The notes: generated from the sequence alone by a model not told the origin. A DNA stretch of 64,000 bases from Burkholderia pyrrocinia (GCF_003330765.1 NZ_CP024903.1:186001-250000), one strand, 5' to 3'; numbered from the stretch's first letter, positions 1 through 16,810 are shown. Made by a program: numbers and translations.

Positions 1-305
1 ATGTCGAGCCGGCCGAGGATCTTCAGGATGCGCGTGCAATACGCGCCGTTGTCGGGCACGAGTACGACGCCGTCGCGCGGCACCAGCGTGCCGAGCGCGG
101 CTTCGACCGAGAACGTGCCGCTGCCCTGCATCGGCACGCACACATACTCGTCGCCGCCGCGCGCGATGGTCACGAGATCCGCACAGACGCTGGCCGTCAA
201 CTGGTTGAAAGCCGCGTCCCACGACCCCCAGTCATGTTGCATTGCGTGGCGAGTTGTGGCGGACGTGGTGAGCGGGCCGGGCGTGAGCAGGATCGGATCG
301 GGCAT
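1..305 (-). CDS. phnW: 2-aminoethylphosphonate--pyruvate transaminase, N-terminal part
   Basis: Only the first 101 codons are inside the window; the gene runs off the left edge. The start [15 protein letters not shown] is the typical opening of PhnW, a PLP fold-type I class V aminotransferase, and is followed by the glycine-rich [13 protein letters not shown] stretch. Known role of the family: transfer of the amino group of 2-aminoethylphosphonate to pyruvate, giving phosphonoacetaldehyde and alanine in the cytosol. A GGAG element lies just upstream of the ATG at 305. It is divergent from phnS-T-U-V-A-Y, which supplies the importer and the two following steps. The missing C-terminal two thirds, with the PLP lysine, cannot be checked here. 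Confidence 0.88.
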   Translation of the reverse strand, partial: MPDPILLTPGPLTTSATTRHAMQHDWGSWDAAFNQLTASVCADLVTIARGGDEYVCVPMQGSGTFSVEAALGTLVPRDGVVLVPDNGAYCTRILKILGRLD

Positions 306-564
306 GTTTTTTCTCCAGCGAAGCGCGAACGAAACGCCGGGCGGCATTTCTGCAATGACTTGCATGATAGTGGCAAAATGTGTCATTTTTTGGAAATTGT
401 GGCACTCGTCACGGGTTTGTCACCGAACGCTGTGATCCTTCGGTTGCCGCGCGAAACCAACCGCAGCGCGGCGGCGAGGCGGGCCGTTGACCGGCCTGCC
501 CGGAGATAAAACAGGAGCCGGATTGTGCGCCGGCCGTTTGGTGTTCCGCCTACGGAGAAGTGAG
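306..564. promoter_or_regulatory. divergent phnW / phnS control region
   Basis: This 259-bp gap separates the two divergent phn transcripts and must hold both promoters. The stretch 362-420 is clearly more AT-rich than the rest and contains GTGGCA twice (370-375 and 399-404, 29 bp apart), possibly an operator pair. I cannot assign -35/-10 boxes with confidence. A GGAG-type ribosome site for phnS lies at 554-560. No regulator gene is visible on this side of phnW. Confidence 0.35.
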
Positions 565-1656
565 ATGACACTGCAGAATTCCTCGCGCGCCGCTGCCGGC
601 GCGTTCCGCAAGCTCGCGCTGGCCGCCTGCGCCGCCGGTCTGCTGCAAGGCGCCGCGATGCCGGCGCACGCGGCAAACGCGGTCGTGCTGTATACGGCGG
701 ACGGTCTCGAGAACCTCTATCGCGATGTGCTGCCGGCCTTCGAGAAGAAGGAAGGCGTCAAGGTCAACATCGTGACGGCGGGCAGCGGCGAGGTCGTCAA
801 CCGCGCGAACATCGAGAAGAATTCCCCGAAGGCCGACGTGATCGTCACGCTGCCGCCGTTCATCCAGCAGGCCGGCCAGATGGGCCTGCTGCAGCCGTAC
901 CAGAGCGTGAACTACAAGAACGTGCCGGCGATCGCGAAGGCCGAGGACGGCACGTGGGCGACGTTCGTGAACAACTACTTCTCGTTCGCGATCAACCCGG
1001 ACGTCGTGAAGAACCAGCCGAAGACGTTCGCCGACCTGCTGTCGCCGAGCTACGCCGGCAAGGTCGCGTACTCGAACCCGGCGACCGCCGGCGACGGGAT
1101 GGCCGTGCTGATCCTGACGACCACGCTGATGGGCGAGGACAAGGCGTTCGACTACCTCGCGAAGCTGTCGCAGAGTGTGAAGTTCCACACGAAGGGCACG
1201 GGCTACCTGAACGTGCTGCTGTCGCGTAACGAGATCAGCGTCGCGAACGGCGACCTGCAGATGGATCTCGACGACGCCGAGCACGGCGCGCTGTCCGTCA
1301 AGCCGATCTTCCTCGCAGCGAAGGCAGGCGACCAGCCGACCACGTTCCAGCTCCCGTACGGCATCGGCCTGATCAAGAGCGGCCCGAACCAGGACGTCGG
1401 CAAGAAGCTGATCGACTATCTGATGTCGACGGAAGTGCAGTCGAAGGTTCCGGACATGTACGGCATCCCGGGCCGCACGGACGTGCCGCTGGCCGGCAAG
1501 AACGGCGAGGCGGTCAAGAAGGCGATCGCGGGCGTGAAGCTGATCCCGGTCGACTGGAACCAGGTGATGGCGAAGAAGCCGGTGTGGATCGAGCGCTGGA
1601 AGAAGGACGTGATCGGCAGCTCGGGCAAGCAGCTCGACGTCGTCAAGCCGAAGTGA
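565..1656 (+). CDS. phnS: 2-aminoethylphosphonate ABC transporter, periplasmic binding protein
   Basis: A 363-aa extracellular solute-binding protein. The N-terminus has basic residues, a hydrophobic stretch (LALAACAAGLLQG) and an AHA-ANA signal peptidase site near residue 36, so it is periplasmic. The mature part begins VVLYTADGLENLY, as in iron/phosphonate-type binding proteins, and includes a TAGSGE ligand loop. The ATG at 565 is preceded by GGAGAAG at the right distance; earlier in-frame codons would put non-signal sequence in front. It is the first gene of an overlapping operon with an ATPase, two permeases, phosphonoacetate hydrolase and phosphonoacetaldehyde dehydrogenase, which points to 2-aminoethylphosphonate as ligand. 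Ligand identity is inferred from context. Confidence 0.88.
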   Translation: MTLQNSSRAAAGAFRKLALAACAAGLLQGAAMPAHAANAVVLYTADGLENLYRDVLPAFEKKEGVKVNIVTAGSGEVVNRANIEKNSPKADVIVTLPPFIQQAGQMGLLQPYQSVNYKNVPAIAKAEDGTWATFVNNYFSFAINPDVVKNQPKTFADLLSPSYAGKVAYSNPATAGDGMAVLILTTTLMGEDKAFDYLAKLSQSVKFHTKGTGYLNVLLSRNEISVANGDLQMDLDDAEHGALSVKPIFLAAKAGDQPTTFQLPYGIGLIKSGPNQDVGKKLIDYLMSTEVQSKVPDMYGIPGRTDVPLAGKNGEAVKKAIAGVKLIPVDWNQVMAKKPVWIERWKKDVIGSSGKQLDVVKPK

Positions 1657-1690
1657 TCGGCGCGCGCCGCCTGTATTAGTGAGCAAGAGG

Positions 1691-2794
1691 ATGAACCCGG
1701 TGGAAACCACCCTGACCCATCCCGGCGCATTCGGCGCCGCCGAACCGCACGCGACGCTGCGGTCCGGCGCGCCGGGCGGCGTGCAGATCGAGCACCTGGG
1801 CGTGCGCTACGGCGCACGCACGGTGCTGGAAGATCTGTCGCTGTCGATCGGCGCCGGTGAATTTCTGACCGTGCTCGGCAAGAGCGGCTGCGGCAAGACC
1901 ACGCTGCTGCGCTTCATCGCCGGGTTCGTGAAGGCCGACGGCCTGACCGGCACGCTGACCGTTGCCGGACGTGACCTGACCTATGCGCCGCCGCACAAGC
2001 GCAATCTCGGTCTGCTGTTCCAGAATTACGCGCTGTTCCCGCACCTGTCGGTGTTCGAGAACGTCGCATTCGGGCTGCGCGCGCGCGGCATGGCGTCGTC
2101 GGAAGTGACGCGACGCGTCGCCGACGCGTTGAAGCTCGTGCAACTCGGCGATGCGGGCCACCACCTGCCCGCGCAACTGTCGGGCGGGATGCAGCAGCGC
2201 GTCGCGCTGGCCCGCGCGCTCGTGATCGAGCCGGACGTGCTGTTGCTCGACGAGCCGCTGTCGGCGCTCGACGCCAACCTGCGCGCGTCGGTGCGCAGCG
2301 AACTGAAGGCGCTGCACGAGCGCCTGCCGAACCTGACCGTCGTCTGCGTGACGCACGACCGCGACGACGCGCTCGTGCTGTCCGACCGCGCGCTGCTGAT
2401 GCGCGACGGCCGCATCGCGCAACTCGGCACGCCGCAGCAGTTGTACGACGCGCCGCAGGACGGCTACGTCGCCCGCTATCTCGGCCCGGCGAACCTGCTG
2501 CCGCCGCATGTGATCTTCCCGCTCGGCGATCCGCGCCACGAAGTGCGCGGCAAGGTCGCGTGCGTGCGCCCCGAGCGCCTGACCGTGATGCCGCCCGCTG
2601 CGGGCGGCCTGCACGGCACGGTGTCGTCCGTCGAATGGCAGGGCGCGGACCTGTCGATCGCGGTCGTGATCGACGCGGCGCCTGAAGAACCCGTGCGCGT
2701 CACGATGCAACGCGGCCGCGGCGCGGCCCCCGAGCGCGGTGCGCGCGTTTCCCTGCATTGCGAGGCAGACGATGTCATCCTTATCGAGCCCTGA
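1691..2794 (+). CDS. phnT: 2-aminoethylphosphonate ABC transporter, ATP-binding protein
   Basis: A 367-aa ABC ATPase energising phosphonate import at the inner membrane. Visible motifs in order: Walker A GKSGCGKTT, Q-loop LLFQNYALFPH, signature LSGGMQQRVALARAL, Walker B VLLLDEPLSALD and switch His in VCVTHDRDDAL. A C-terminal TOBE-like part (after about residue 270) follows, as in spermidine/iron-type importers. The start is uncertain: ATG 1691 has a purine stretch (AAGAGG) directly against it, and a GTG at 1679 would add four residues with no ribosome site. The 3' end overlaps phnU by 23 nt, suggesting translational coupling. Confidence 0.88.
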   Translation: MNPVETTLTHPGAFGAAEPHATLRSGAPGGVQIEHLGVRYGARTVLEDLSLSIGAGEFLTVLGKSGCGKTTLLRFIAGFVKADGLTGTLTVAGRDLTYAPPHKRNLGLLFQNYALFPHLSVFENVAFGLRARGMASSEVTRRVADALKLVQLGDAGHHLPAQLSGGMQQRVALARALVIEPDVLLLDEPLSALDANLRASVRSELKALHERLPNLTVVCVTHDRDDALVLSDRALLMRDGRIAQLGTPQQLYDAPQDGYVARYLGPANLLPPHVIFPLGDPRHEVRGKVACVRPERLTVMPPAAGGLHGTVSSVEWQGADLSIAVVIDAAPEEPVRVTMQRGRGAAPERGARVSLHCEADDVILIEP

Positions 2795-3681
2795 CGCCGG
2801 CCTGCCGCCGCACGTGCTCGCGTCGGCCGCCGCGCATGCCGCCGTCGCGCGGCGCCGCAAGCGCATGGGCGACCTGCACCTGGCCGCACTCGCGATCGTC
2901 GTGCTGGGCCCGCTCGTCGTCTATCCGCTGGTGCGGCTTGTGCTGCTGAGCGTGTCGGGCGATCACGGGCTGAGTTTTGCCGCGTACCGGACGTTCTTCG
3001 GCAACCCCGACACGCGCAACGTGCTGCTGACGACGCTCGGCGTGCTGTTCACCAGCGCCGGCACCGCGTCGGTGCTCGGCGTGCTGCTGGCCGCGCTGCT
3101 GTTCTTCAAGCCGTTTCCGGGCGCGTCGCTCGTCACGCGCTTCCTGGAACTGTACGTCGCGTTTCCGTCGTTCCTCGTCGCGTTCACGCTGATCTTCCTG
3201 TACGGCTCGCAAGGCTCGATCAGCATCGCGCTGCAGCACCTGTTCCATCTCGAGAATCCGCCGCTCGATTTCCTGTTCGGCATCGGCGGCGTGATTCTCG
3301 CGCAGACCGTGTTCTATACGCCGTTCGTCGTGCGGCCGACGCTCGCGTCGTTCGCGACGCTCGACCTGCGGCTGATCGAAGCCGCGCGCAGCCTCGGCGC
3401 GCCCGGCTGGATGCTCGCGCGCCGCGTCGTGCTGCCGATCGCGTGGCCGGGCATCGCCGCCGGCACCGTGCTGTGTTTCCTGTTGACGCTGAACGAGTTC
3501 GGGATCCTGCTGGTGCTCGGCAGCGCGCGGCTCGTGACGCTGCCGGTCGCGATCTACAGCAGCGCGACCGTCGATCTCGACTTGCCGACCGCGTCGGCCG
3601 GCGCGGTCGTGATGCTTGCGCTGTCGCTGGCGCTGTATGCGGTTTATCGCCGGGTGAACCGGCGTGCGACGGGAGGGAACG

Positions 3682-3692
<11 letters not shown>
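2772..3692 (+). CDS. phnU: 2-aminoethylphosphonate ABC transporter, permease 1
   Basis: A 306-aa polytopic inner-membrane protein of the binding-protein-dependent permease family. About six hydrophobic segments are visible. The cytoplasmic EAA loop that contacts the ATPase reads EAARSLGAPGW, in the C-terminal third. The ATG at 2772 is chosen because GAGGCAG lies 4-10 nt upstream; an upstream GTG at 2739 lies deep inside phnT. It overlaps both neighbours (23 nt with phnT, 11 nt with phnV), so the three transporter subunits are likely made in fixed ratio. Confidence 0.86.
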
Positions 3693-7300
<3,608 letters not shown>

Positions 7301-7304
7301 ACGA

Positions 7305-7856
7305 ATGGCATTGACGGTTGAACAGATCCACGGGCTGTATCGCGAGCATGGTCATGTGGCCTACAGCGGGGAGCCCGTGACCCAGCTCGAGCATGCGCTG
7401 CAGAGCGGATTGCTGGCGGAGGCGGCGGGGGCCGGCGAAGCGCTGGTCGCGGCGGCGTTCCTGCATGACCTCGGGCATCTGCTGAATCGCCAGGGAGAGA
7501 CGCCGAGCGCGCGCGGGATCGACGATCTGCATCAGTATTACGTGCTGCCGTTCCTGCGGCCGCTGTTTTCCGATGCGGTGCTGGAACCGATCCGGTTGCA
7601 CGTCGACGCGAAGCGCTGCCTGTGCCGCACGGACGCCGGCTACTTCGAGAGCCTGTCGCCGGACTCGGTGCGCAGCCTCGCGCTGCAGGGCGGCATCTTC
7701 AGTGAAGAGGAGACGGCGGCGTTCCTGCAGCGCCCGTTCGCGGAGGACGCGCTGCGCCTGCGCCGCTGGGACGATACGGCGAAGGAAGAAGGAAAGGCGA
7801 CGCCGGATCTCGATCACTATATGGAGATCGTCGAGCGCCAGGTGCGCGCGGCCTGA
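7305..7856 (+). CDS. HD-domain protein of phosphonate operons (PhnZ-like oxygenase)
   Basis: A 183-aa single HD-domain protein of the type regularly found in phosphonate operons. Candidate di-iron ligands are H30, H54-D55 (in FLHDLGH), H76, H99 and D156 or D157. Y20 and E23 precede H30 with the spacing I recall for the substrate-gating Tyr/Glu of PhnZ, and K103 follows H99. PhnZ oxidises 1-hydroxy-2-aminoethylphosphonate to glycine and phosphate, so this may be a second C-P cleavage route. It starts 4 nt after phnY and uses a GGAG inside the phnY end. Fold is confident; activity is inference, since no hydroxylating partner is in view. Confidence 0.72.
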   Translation: MALTVEQIHGLYREHGHVAYSGEPVTQLEHALQSGLLAEAAGAGEALVAAAFLHDLGHLLNRQGETPSARGIDDLHQYYVLPFLRPLFSDAVLEPIRLHVDAKRCLCRTDAGYFESLSPDSVRSLALQGGIFSEEETAAFLQRPFAEDALRLRRWDDTAKEEGKATPDLDHYMEIVERQVRAA

Positions 7857-7873
7857 CGGTTCGGTTGCTTCTA

Positions 7874-7917
7874 TTTAAGGCCCCGCACTCGGCAGCGTGC
7901 GGGGCCTTAAATTTTTT
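7874..7917 (+). terminator. intrinsic terminator of the phn operon
   Basis: A perfect 15-bp inverted repeat (7874-7888 with 7897-7911, 8-nt loop) followed by six T residues. It lies 18 bp after the HD-domain gene and closes the phn operon before the rRNA promoters. Confidence 0.93.
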
Positions 7918-7928
7918 CGGGAAACCCC

Positions 7929-7957
7929 TTGCGCATCTCTCGATGGCTGCCTACAAT
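7929..7957 (+). promoter_or_regulatory. rRNA operon promoter P1
   Basis: TTGCGC (7929-7934) and TACAAT (7952-7957) are separated by 17 bp, a near-consensus sigma-70 promoter about 410 bp upstream of 16S. The T-tract of the preceding terminator falls where an UP element would lie. Confidence 0.7.
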
Positions 7958-8089
7958 CACGCCTCTTTCGCGCTAACGGAAACGCGGCGCGGAAGAGGGG
8001 AAGCGAAGTCGGTGGTGTGCAGCGGTTGGGGCGCACGGCTGACGCAGGAAGATGGACCCCGCAGTCGCAACGAAGCAGTTAAAAAGTTG

Positions 8090-8118
8090 TTGACGATCTG
8101 CGAAACACGGTTCATAAT
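8090..8118 (+). promoter_or_regulatory. rRNA operon promoter P2
   Basis: TTGACG (8090-8095) and CATAAT (8113-8118) are separated by 17 bp, with an A-rich stretch directly upstream. This is the better of the two sigma-70 matches and would start transcription about 240 nt before 16S. Confidence 0.8.
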
Positions 8119-8178
8119 CTCGCTTCTCTGCTGCTGAAAACGCAGCGCTGCTGAGAAACGAAACGGTTCTCGCAGACA

Positions 8179-8193
8179 TGCTCTTTAAAAATT
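8179..8193 (+). promoter_or_regulatory. boxA antitermination element, 16S leader
   Basis: TGCTCTTTAAAAATT closely matches the rrn boxA consensus (TGCTCTTTAACA) that loads Nus factors on rRNA transcripts. It lies between P2 and the 16S gene. Confidence 0.8.
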
Positions 8194-8194
8194 A

Positions 8195-9941
<1,747 letters not shown>

Positions 9942-9959
9942 AAATTAAGACAGACTCAG

Positions 9960-10036
9960 GGGTCTGTAGCTCAGTTGGTTAGAGCACCGTCTTGATAAGG
10001 CGGGGGTCGTTGGTTCGAATCCAACCAGACCCACCA
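9960..10036 (+). tRNA. tRNA-Ile (GAT)
   Basis: A 77-nt cloverleaf: acceptor GGGTCTG pairs with CAGACCC, the anticodon loop carries GAT, the T arm has GGTTCGAATCC, and CCA is encoded. It lies in the 16S-23S spacer. Confidence 0.97.
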
Positions 10037-10078
10037 AGTTGTCTGGCGTAAGTAACCTGAGGAAGTCTCTGTATATAT

Positions 10079-10154
10079 GGGGGCATAGCTCAGCTGGGAG
10101 AGCACCTGCTTTGCAAGCAGGGGGTCGTCGGTTCGATCCCGTCTGCCTCCACCA
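10079..10154 (+). tRNA. tRNA-Ala (TGC)
   Basis: A 76-nt cloverleaf: acceptor GGGGGCA pairs with TGCCTCC with one G-U, the anticodon loop has TGC, the T arm has GGTTCGATCC, and CCA is encoded. It is the second spacer tRNA, as is usual for Burkholderia rrn operons. Confidence 0.97.
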
Positions 10155-10252
10155 ATCACCAACGCTAAGTGCTTGGTTCAGACACTGAACCGAGAATTTT
10201 GCATTGGCGATTGAGCCAGTCAGAGTGATATGAGTGAAAACCATATCGGCTG

Positions 10253-10266
10253 TCGTTCTTTAACAA
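10253..10266 (+). promoter_or_regulatory. boxA antitermination element, 23S leader
   Basis: TCGTTCTTTAACAA matches the rrn boxA consensus in the spacer upstream of 23S. The rest of the 10155-10459 spacer shows no gene. Confidence 0.75.
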
Positions 10267-10445
10267 TCTGGAAGAAGTAAGTAATTTGGATAGCGGAAGC
10301 GTCTATGAGATGGACGTGGAAACTATCCGGGTTGTGATTGTATCGATGTATCTCAAGATGATTCGAACTTCATGTTCGGCTCAATTGGAATACGGCACAA
10401 ATGCGAGAACTCAACCTGTAGCGACTGTAGCGTCGAAAGATGAGA

Positions 10446-13353
<2,908 letters not shown>

Positions 13354-13489
13354 CCTTGTAGATGAGCGCCGTGCCGATGCACGGGCTGCCATCCGAGAGA
13401 CTGGTTGGATTCTCGTGTGTGATACACACAACCTAATTACTGCTTCTTCCAAGATTGGTCGCGCTGCGAAGCAACGCGACAACCCTCTT

Positions 13490-13604
13490 TGCCTGATGAC
13501 CATAGCGAGTCGGCCCCACCCCTTCCCATCCCGAACAGGACCGTGAAACGACTCTACGCCGATGATAGTGCGGGTTCCCGTGTGAAAGTAGGTAATCGTC
13601 AGGC
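13490..13604 (+). rRNA. 5S ribosomal RNA
   Basis: About 115 nt. The terminal helix pairs TGCCTGATGAC with GTAATCGTCAGGC, and the conserved loop CCATCCCGAAC is present. It lies 148 bp after 23S, the usual last rRNA of the operon. Confidence 0.95.
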
Positions 13605-13616
13605 TCCCTAAGCCAG

Positions 13617-13645
13617 AAACCCCCGCCCGAAAGGCGGGGGTTTTT
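13617..13645 (+). terminator. rRNA operon terminator
   Basis: An 11-bp perfect stem (13617-13627 with 13633-13643), CGAAA loop, running into a T5 tract. It is placed 12 bp after 5S. Confidence 0.92.
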
Positions 13646-13925
13646 GCATTTCAGCGGTCGAAATGGTAGCCGGGCAGCGGAGAGGCTGCGCGGCGGGATC
13701 CGGGGCGCTGAAGACGTCGATTCAGGCACCTGCCGTTCGCGAGCGATCCGCAGTTCTGCAGCACTGAAATCTTCAGTCACCTTCCTCTACACACCACATC
13801 AATCCGCCCCGTCAGCGCCCGGCAAATGTCGATGCGTCCAAAGATGACGTTGTGATGGATGATGATGAGCGACGTTCATCGACAATGATCGATAAATGGC
13901 GCGTTCCGACGAAAAACCGCCGGCT

Positions 13926-14109
13926 TCATTTACCCATCCTTTGACGCTTCACGTCGACCTGATCGTGGGCATCAAGCGGCAAATGCAGCACGAAATCATC
14001 ACAGAAATCTATGCGCATAAAGTGCATTCGCGCGACATGCGCGACAGAGCGTAAAGCCAGCCCTTCGGGGTAATATCGCCATTCGTCCCGATCACCGGCG
14101 CTTGTTTGC
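13926..14109 (-). pseudogene. possible remnant of an unidentified gene (3' end only)
   Basis: The reverse strand reads as protein-like sequence over about 60 codons (DEWRYYPEGLALRSV ... MRIDFCDDFVLHLPLDA) and ends in TGA. It has no plausible start, no ribosome site, and its upstream part degenerates into the beginning of the MFS gene. Its codons use more A/T at third positions (tat, tta, ttt, gat) than real genes around it, which suggests foreign or decaying sequence. Family not recognised. The remaining part of the 13646-14156 gap shows nothing I can name. Confidence 0.3.
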
Positions 14110-14156
14110 AGCCGCTGGCGGTCGGTGCCTTCCGCATTCCGTCTCCTGCATCGTTC

Positions 14157-15581
14157 ATGACTGACAACTCCGCCCAAGGTGGTCGGACGACCGACTTCTT
14201 GCCGTATCTCGTCGCCGCAACGTTCTTCATGGAGTACCTCGACACGACCGTGATTGCGACCGCGCTACCGCAAATGGCGCGCTCGTTCGGCGTCGGGCCG
14301 AACGCGCTGAGCCTCGGGATGACGGCCTACATGCTTGCGCTTGCGGTGTTCATCCCGATCAGCGGCTGGATCGCGGATCGCTATGGATCGCGCACGGTGT
14401 TCGCCAGTGCAATCGTCGTCTTTACCGGCGCGTCGGTGCTGTGCGGGCTGTCCGATGGCGTCGTGACGTTCACGGCTGCGCGCCTGCTGCAGGGCGTCGG
14501 CGGGGCGATGATGGTGCCGGTCGGGCGGATGATCGTCGTGCGCAGCACCGAGAAGGCGAGGCTGATGCGTGCGATCGCGACGATTACGTGGCCGGGCATC
14601 GTCGCGCCCGTCGTCGGGCCGCCGATCGGCGGCTTCATCACGACCTACGCGTCATGGCGATGGATCTTCCTGCTGAACGTCCCGTTCGGCATAGCCGCGC
14701 TCGTCTGTACCTGGCTGATCGTCCGCAACACGCGGGCAGACGAGCAACGGCCGCTCGACTGGGTCGGCTTCGTGCTGGCCGGTGGCGCATTGACTTGTCT
14801 GCTGATCGGCACCGAAGCGGCCGGCCAGCAGGACGTGCACTTCACGCGTGCGGCCGTTCTGGTCGGCGCGAGCGTGCTGTTCGGCATGGCCGCGTGGTTG
14901 CATGCGCGACGTTGCGCGCATCCGCTGCTTGATTTCACGACGCTGAAGGTGCCGACGTTCTCGGTGACGGTGATCACCGGCTCGATCACGCGGATGGCGA
15001 TCAACGCCGTGCCGTACCTGCTGCCGCTGCTGTTCCAGATCGGCTTCGGGCTGTCGCCGTTCCAGTCCGGCCTGCTGCTGCTCGCGAGCGCGCTCGGCAA
15101 TCTCGGCATGAAGGCGGGAACGTCGTGGATTCTCGACCGCTTCGGTTTCCGGCGCGTCGCGCTCGTGGACGTGACGATCGTCGGCATCTTCACGATCGCG
15201 TGCGGATGGCTGACTGCATCGACGCCACTGACGATCACGCTGCTCGTCGTATTCGTCTACGGGCTGACGCGGTCGATGCAGTTCACGACGCTCGCGACGC
15301 TGGCCTATGCGGATATCCCGGCTCAGCAGACGAGCGCGGCCAGCACGTTGTGGAGCGCTGCGCAGCAGATGACGATCGGGATGGGGATCGCGTTCGGTGC
15401 GTTGTCGCTGCGGCTCGCGGCGCTGGTGCGTGGCGATGCGGCCGGCATGCATTATGTACTCGACGATTTCCGCTGGGCGTTCGTCGCTGCAGGCGTGCTC
15501 GCATTGCTGACGTTGCCGGGCTACGCACGGCTGGCCTCCGATGCGGGCGACCGGCTGCGGGCGAATATGGCGCGAGGGTAG
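14157..15581 (+). CDS. MFS multidrug efflux transporter, DHA2 (14-TM) family
   Basis: A 474-aa inner-membrane proton-driven exporter with about 14 hydrophobic segments. It has the DHA2 opening MEYLDTTVIATALPQMA, motif A (GWIADRYGSRTVF) and an antiporter motif C (GIVAPVVGPPIGGF). EmrB/QacA-type relatives export drugs or toxic compounds; the substrate cannot be told from sequence. ATG 14157 is chosen over an upstream TTG because it precedes a normal short cytoplasmic N-terminus; no strong ribosome site is seen. It stands alone, with no membrane-fusion partner beside it. Confidence 0.85.
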   Translation: MTDNSAQGGRTTDFLPYLVAATFFMEYLDTTVIATALPQMARSFGVGPNALSLGMTAYMLALAVFIPISGWIADRYGSRTVFASAIVVFTGASVLCGLSDGVVTFTAARLLQGVGGAMMVPVGRMIVVRSTEKARLMRAIATITWPGIVAPVVGPPIGGFITTYASWRWIFLLNVPFGIAALVCTWLIVRNTRADEQRPLDWVGFVLAGGALTCLLIGTEAAGQQDVHFTRAAVLVGASVLFGMAAWLHARRCAHPLLDFTTLKVPTFSVTVITGSITRMAINAVPYLLPLLFQIGFGLSPFQSGLLLLASALGNLGMKAGTSWILDRFGFRRVALVDVTIVGIFTIACGWLTASTPLTITLLVVFVYGLTRSMQFTTLATLAYADIPAQQTSAASTLWSAAQQMTIGMGIAFGALSLRLAALVRGDAAGMHYVLDDFRWAFVAAGVLALLTLPGYARLASDAGDRLRANMARG

Positions 15582-15856
15582 GCCAGACCGCCAATCGCCT
15601 TTGCGTAGCAACAGGTGAGTGTTTTCGTTTCCTGTCGCTCACTTGAAACGTCGATCCGTCATGGCTGCGATGGCCGGACAGCAACGAAATCTGTCATCTG
15701 TCACGGTGGACGAGTGAGCGGTCCGGGCGGCGATGTCCGGTCGCAGCGTCCCCCGAGCGGTGAGGCGCGATTGGCGCGACAGACGCGCGGTGCTCCCTGC
15801 GCGAACCCATCCGTGTGACGAACGGCACGGCAGCGTCGCGCCCGTTCCGATTGCCG

Positions 15857-16600
15857 TCACTGTGCGTCATGGAAGATGATGCCGACCGTGTGGCGGTGAC
15901 CGCTTCGGATCCGGCTTACGCCGTGGCGCAGGTTGACGCGATAGACGCCGCGCGTTCCCTGCACGGGCCTGCCGTGCACGGCGAAGATCACTGCGTCGCC
16001 TTGCGTCAGCGGCACCACTTCCGCACGCGATTGCATGCGTGGCCGCTGTTCCGTCAACACGAACTCCCCTCCCGTGAAATCGCGTCCTGGCGCCGACAGC
16101 AGGATCGCGACCTGGAGCGGAAAGACGTGTTCGCCATACAGGTCCTGATGGAGGCAGTTGTAGTCGTCGGGACCGTATTGAAGGATCAGCGGCGTCGGTC
16201 GTGTCTGTCCCGCTGCGTGGCAGCGATCGAGGAATGTCGCCTGGTCTTTCGGATAGCGGACGTCGATTCCGAGCGCCTTGTTCCAGCGATTCGCGATCGG
16301 CGCGAGATGCGGGTAGATCGTCGTGCGCAGTTCGGCGACGACCGCAGGCAGCGGGTACGCGAAATACTTGTATTCGCCGCGCCCGAATCCGTGCCGCGCC
16401 ATCACGACGCGCGAACGATAGAGCGCATCCCGCGGATAGAGCGATGCGAGCCCGTCGCACTCGCTCGCCGAGATCAGGCCCGGCACACGCGCGCATCCGT
16501 AGCGATCGAGTTCGGCATCGACGGTCGTCCAGTCGATTGCGTCGACACGTTGCGCGAGGTCCAGCGATTCGACGGCAGGTTGCAGATCGGCAATGTTCAC
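15857..16600 (-). CDS. Fe(II)/2-oxoglutarate-dependent oxygenase family protein
   Basis: A 247-aa protein with the jelly-roll oxygenase signature: HQD (H-x-D) in NCLHQDLYGE, a distal His-Arg region (FAVHGRP ... YRVNLRHGVSR), and a GGEFVLTEQRP strand between them. It resembles the prolyl-4-hydroxylase-like group rather than the PhyH-type oxygenases. The substrate is unknown. The start is a GTG at 16600 preceded by GAGG; no ATG gives a sensible N-terminus. It is convergent with the DHA2 pump across a 275-bp gap (15582-15856) in which I see nothing else. Confidence 0.75.
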   Translation of the reverse strand: MNIADLQPAVESLDLAQRVDAIDWTTVDAELDRYGCARVPGLISASECDGLASLYPRDALYRSRVVMARHGFGRGEYKYFAYPLPAVVAELRTTIYPHLAPIANRWNKALGIDVRYPKDQATFLDRCHAAGQTRPTPLILQYGPDDYNCLHQDLYGEHVFPLQVAILLSAPGRDFTGGEFVLTEQRPRMQSRAEVVPLTQGDAVIFAVHGRPVQGTRGVYRVNLRHGVSRIRSGHRHTVGIIFHDAQ

Positions 16601-16810
16601 GGGCGTACCTCGGTTCGTCAGCAATGTGGCGCCGTGCGGAATGCTCCGGAAGCGTTGCGCGCACGGTTGAATCCACGATGAAAGTTGATGAACCCAGTCT
16701 AGCGACGTCCGTATGCCGGCGCGCTCCAAATCTTGCGCTCTAATTCGGAAAAGGAAGAGGGGAAAAGCTTGTGATGGGGCACGGACACACCGAATGCGGC
16801 GACGTGTCGG

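Noticed and set aside
1679..1690. GTG start of phnT four codons upstream
   Set aside because: No ribosome site precedes it, although the ATG at 1691 is also poorly placed, so this is left as a minor uncertainty.
15582..15856. Terminator from the GTGAG/CTCAC repeat after the DHA2 pump
   Set aside because: The stem is only 5 bp with an 18-nt loop and no T-tract.
15857..16600. The Fe(II)/2OG oxygenase as the missing hydroxylase (PhnY*) for the PhnZ-like protein
   Set aside because: It belongs to a prolyl-hydroxylase-like group, not the PhyH type of PhnY*, and it is separated from the phn operon by the rRNA operon and on the other strand.
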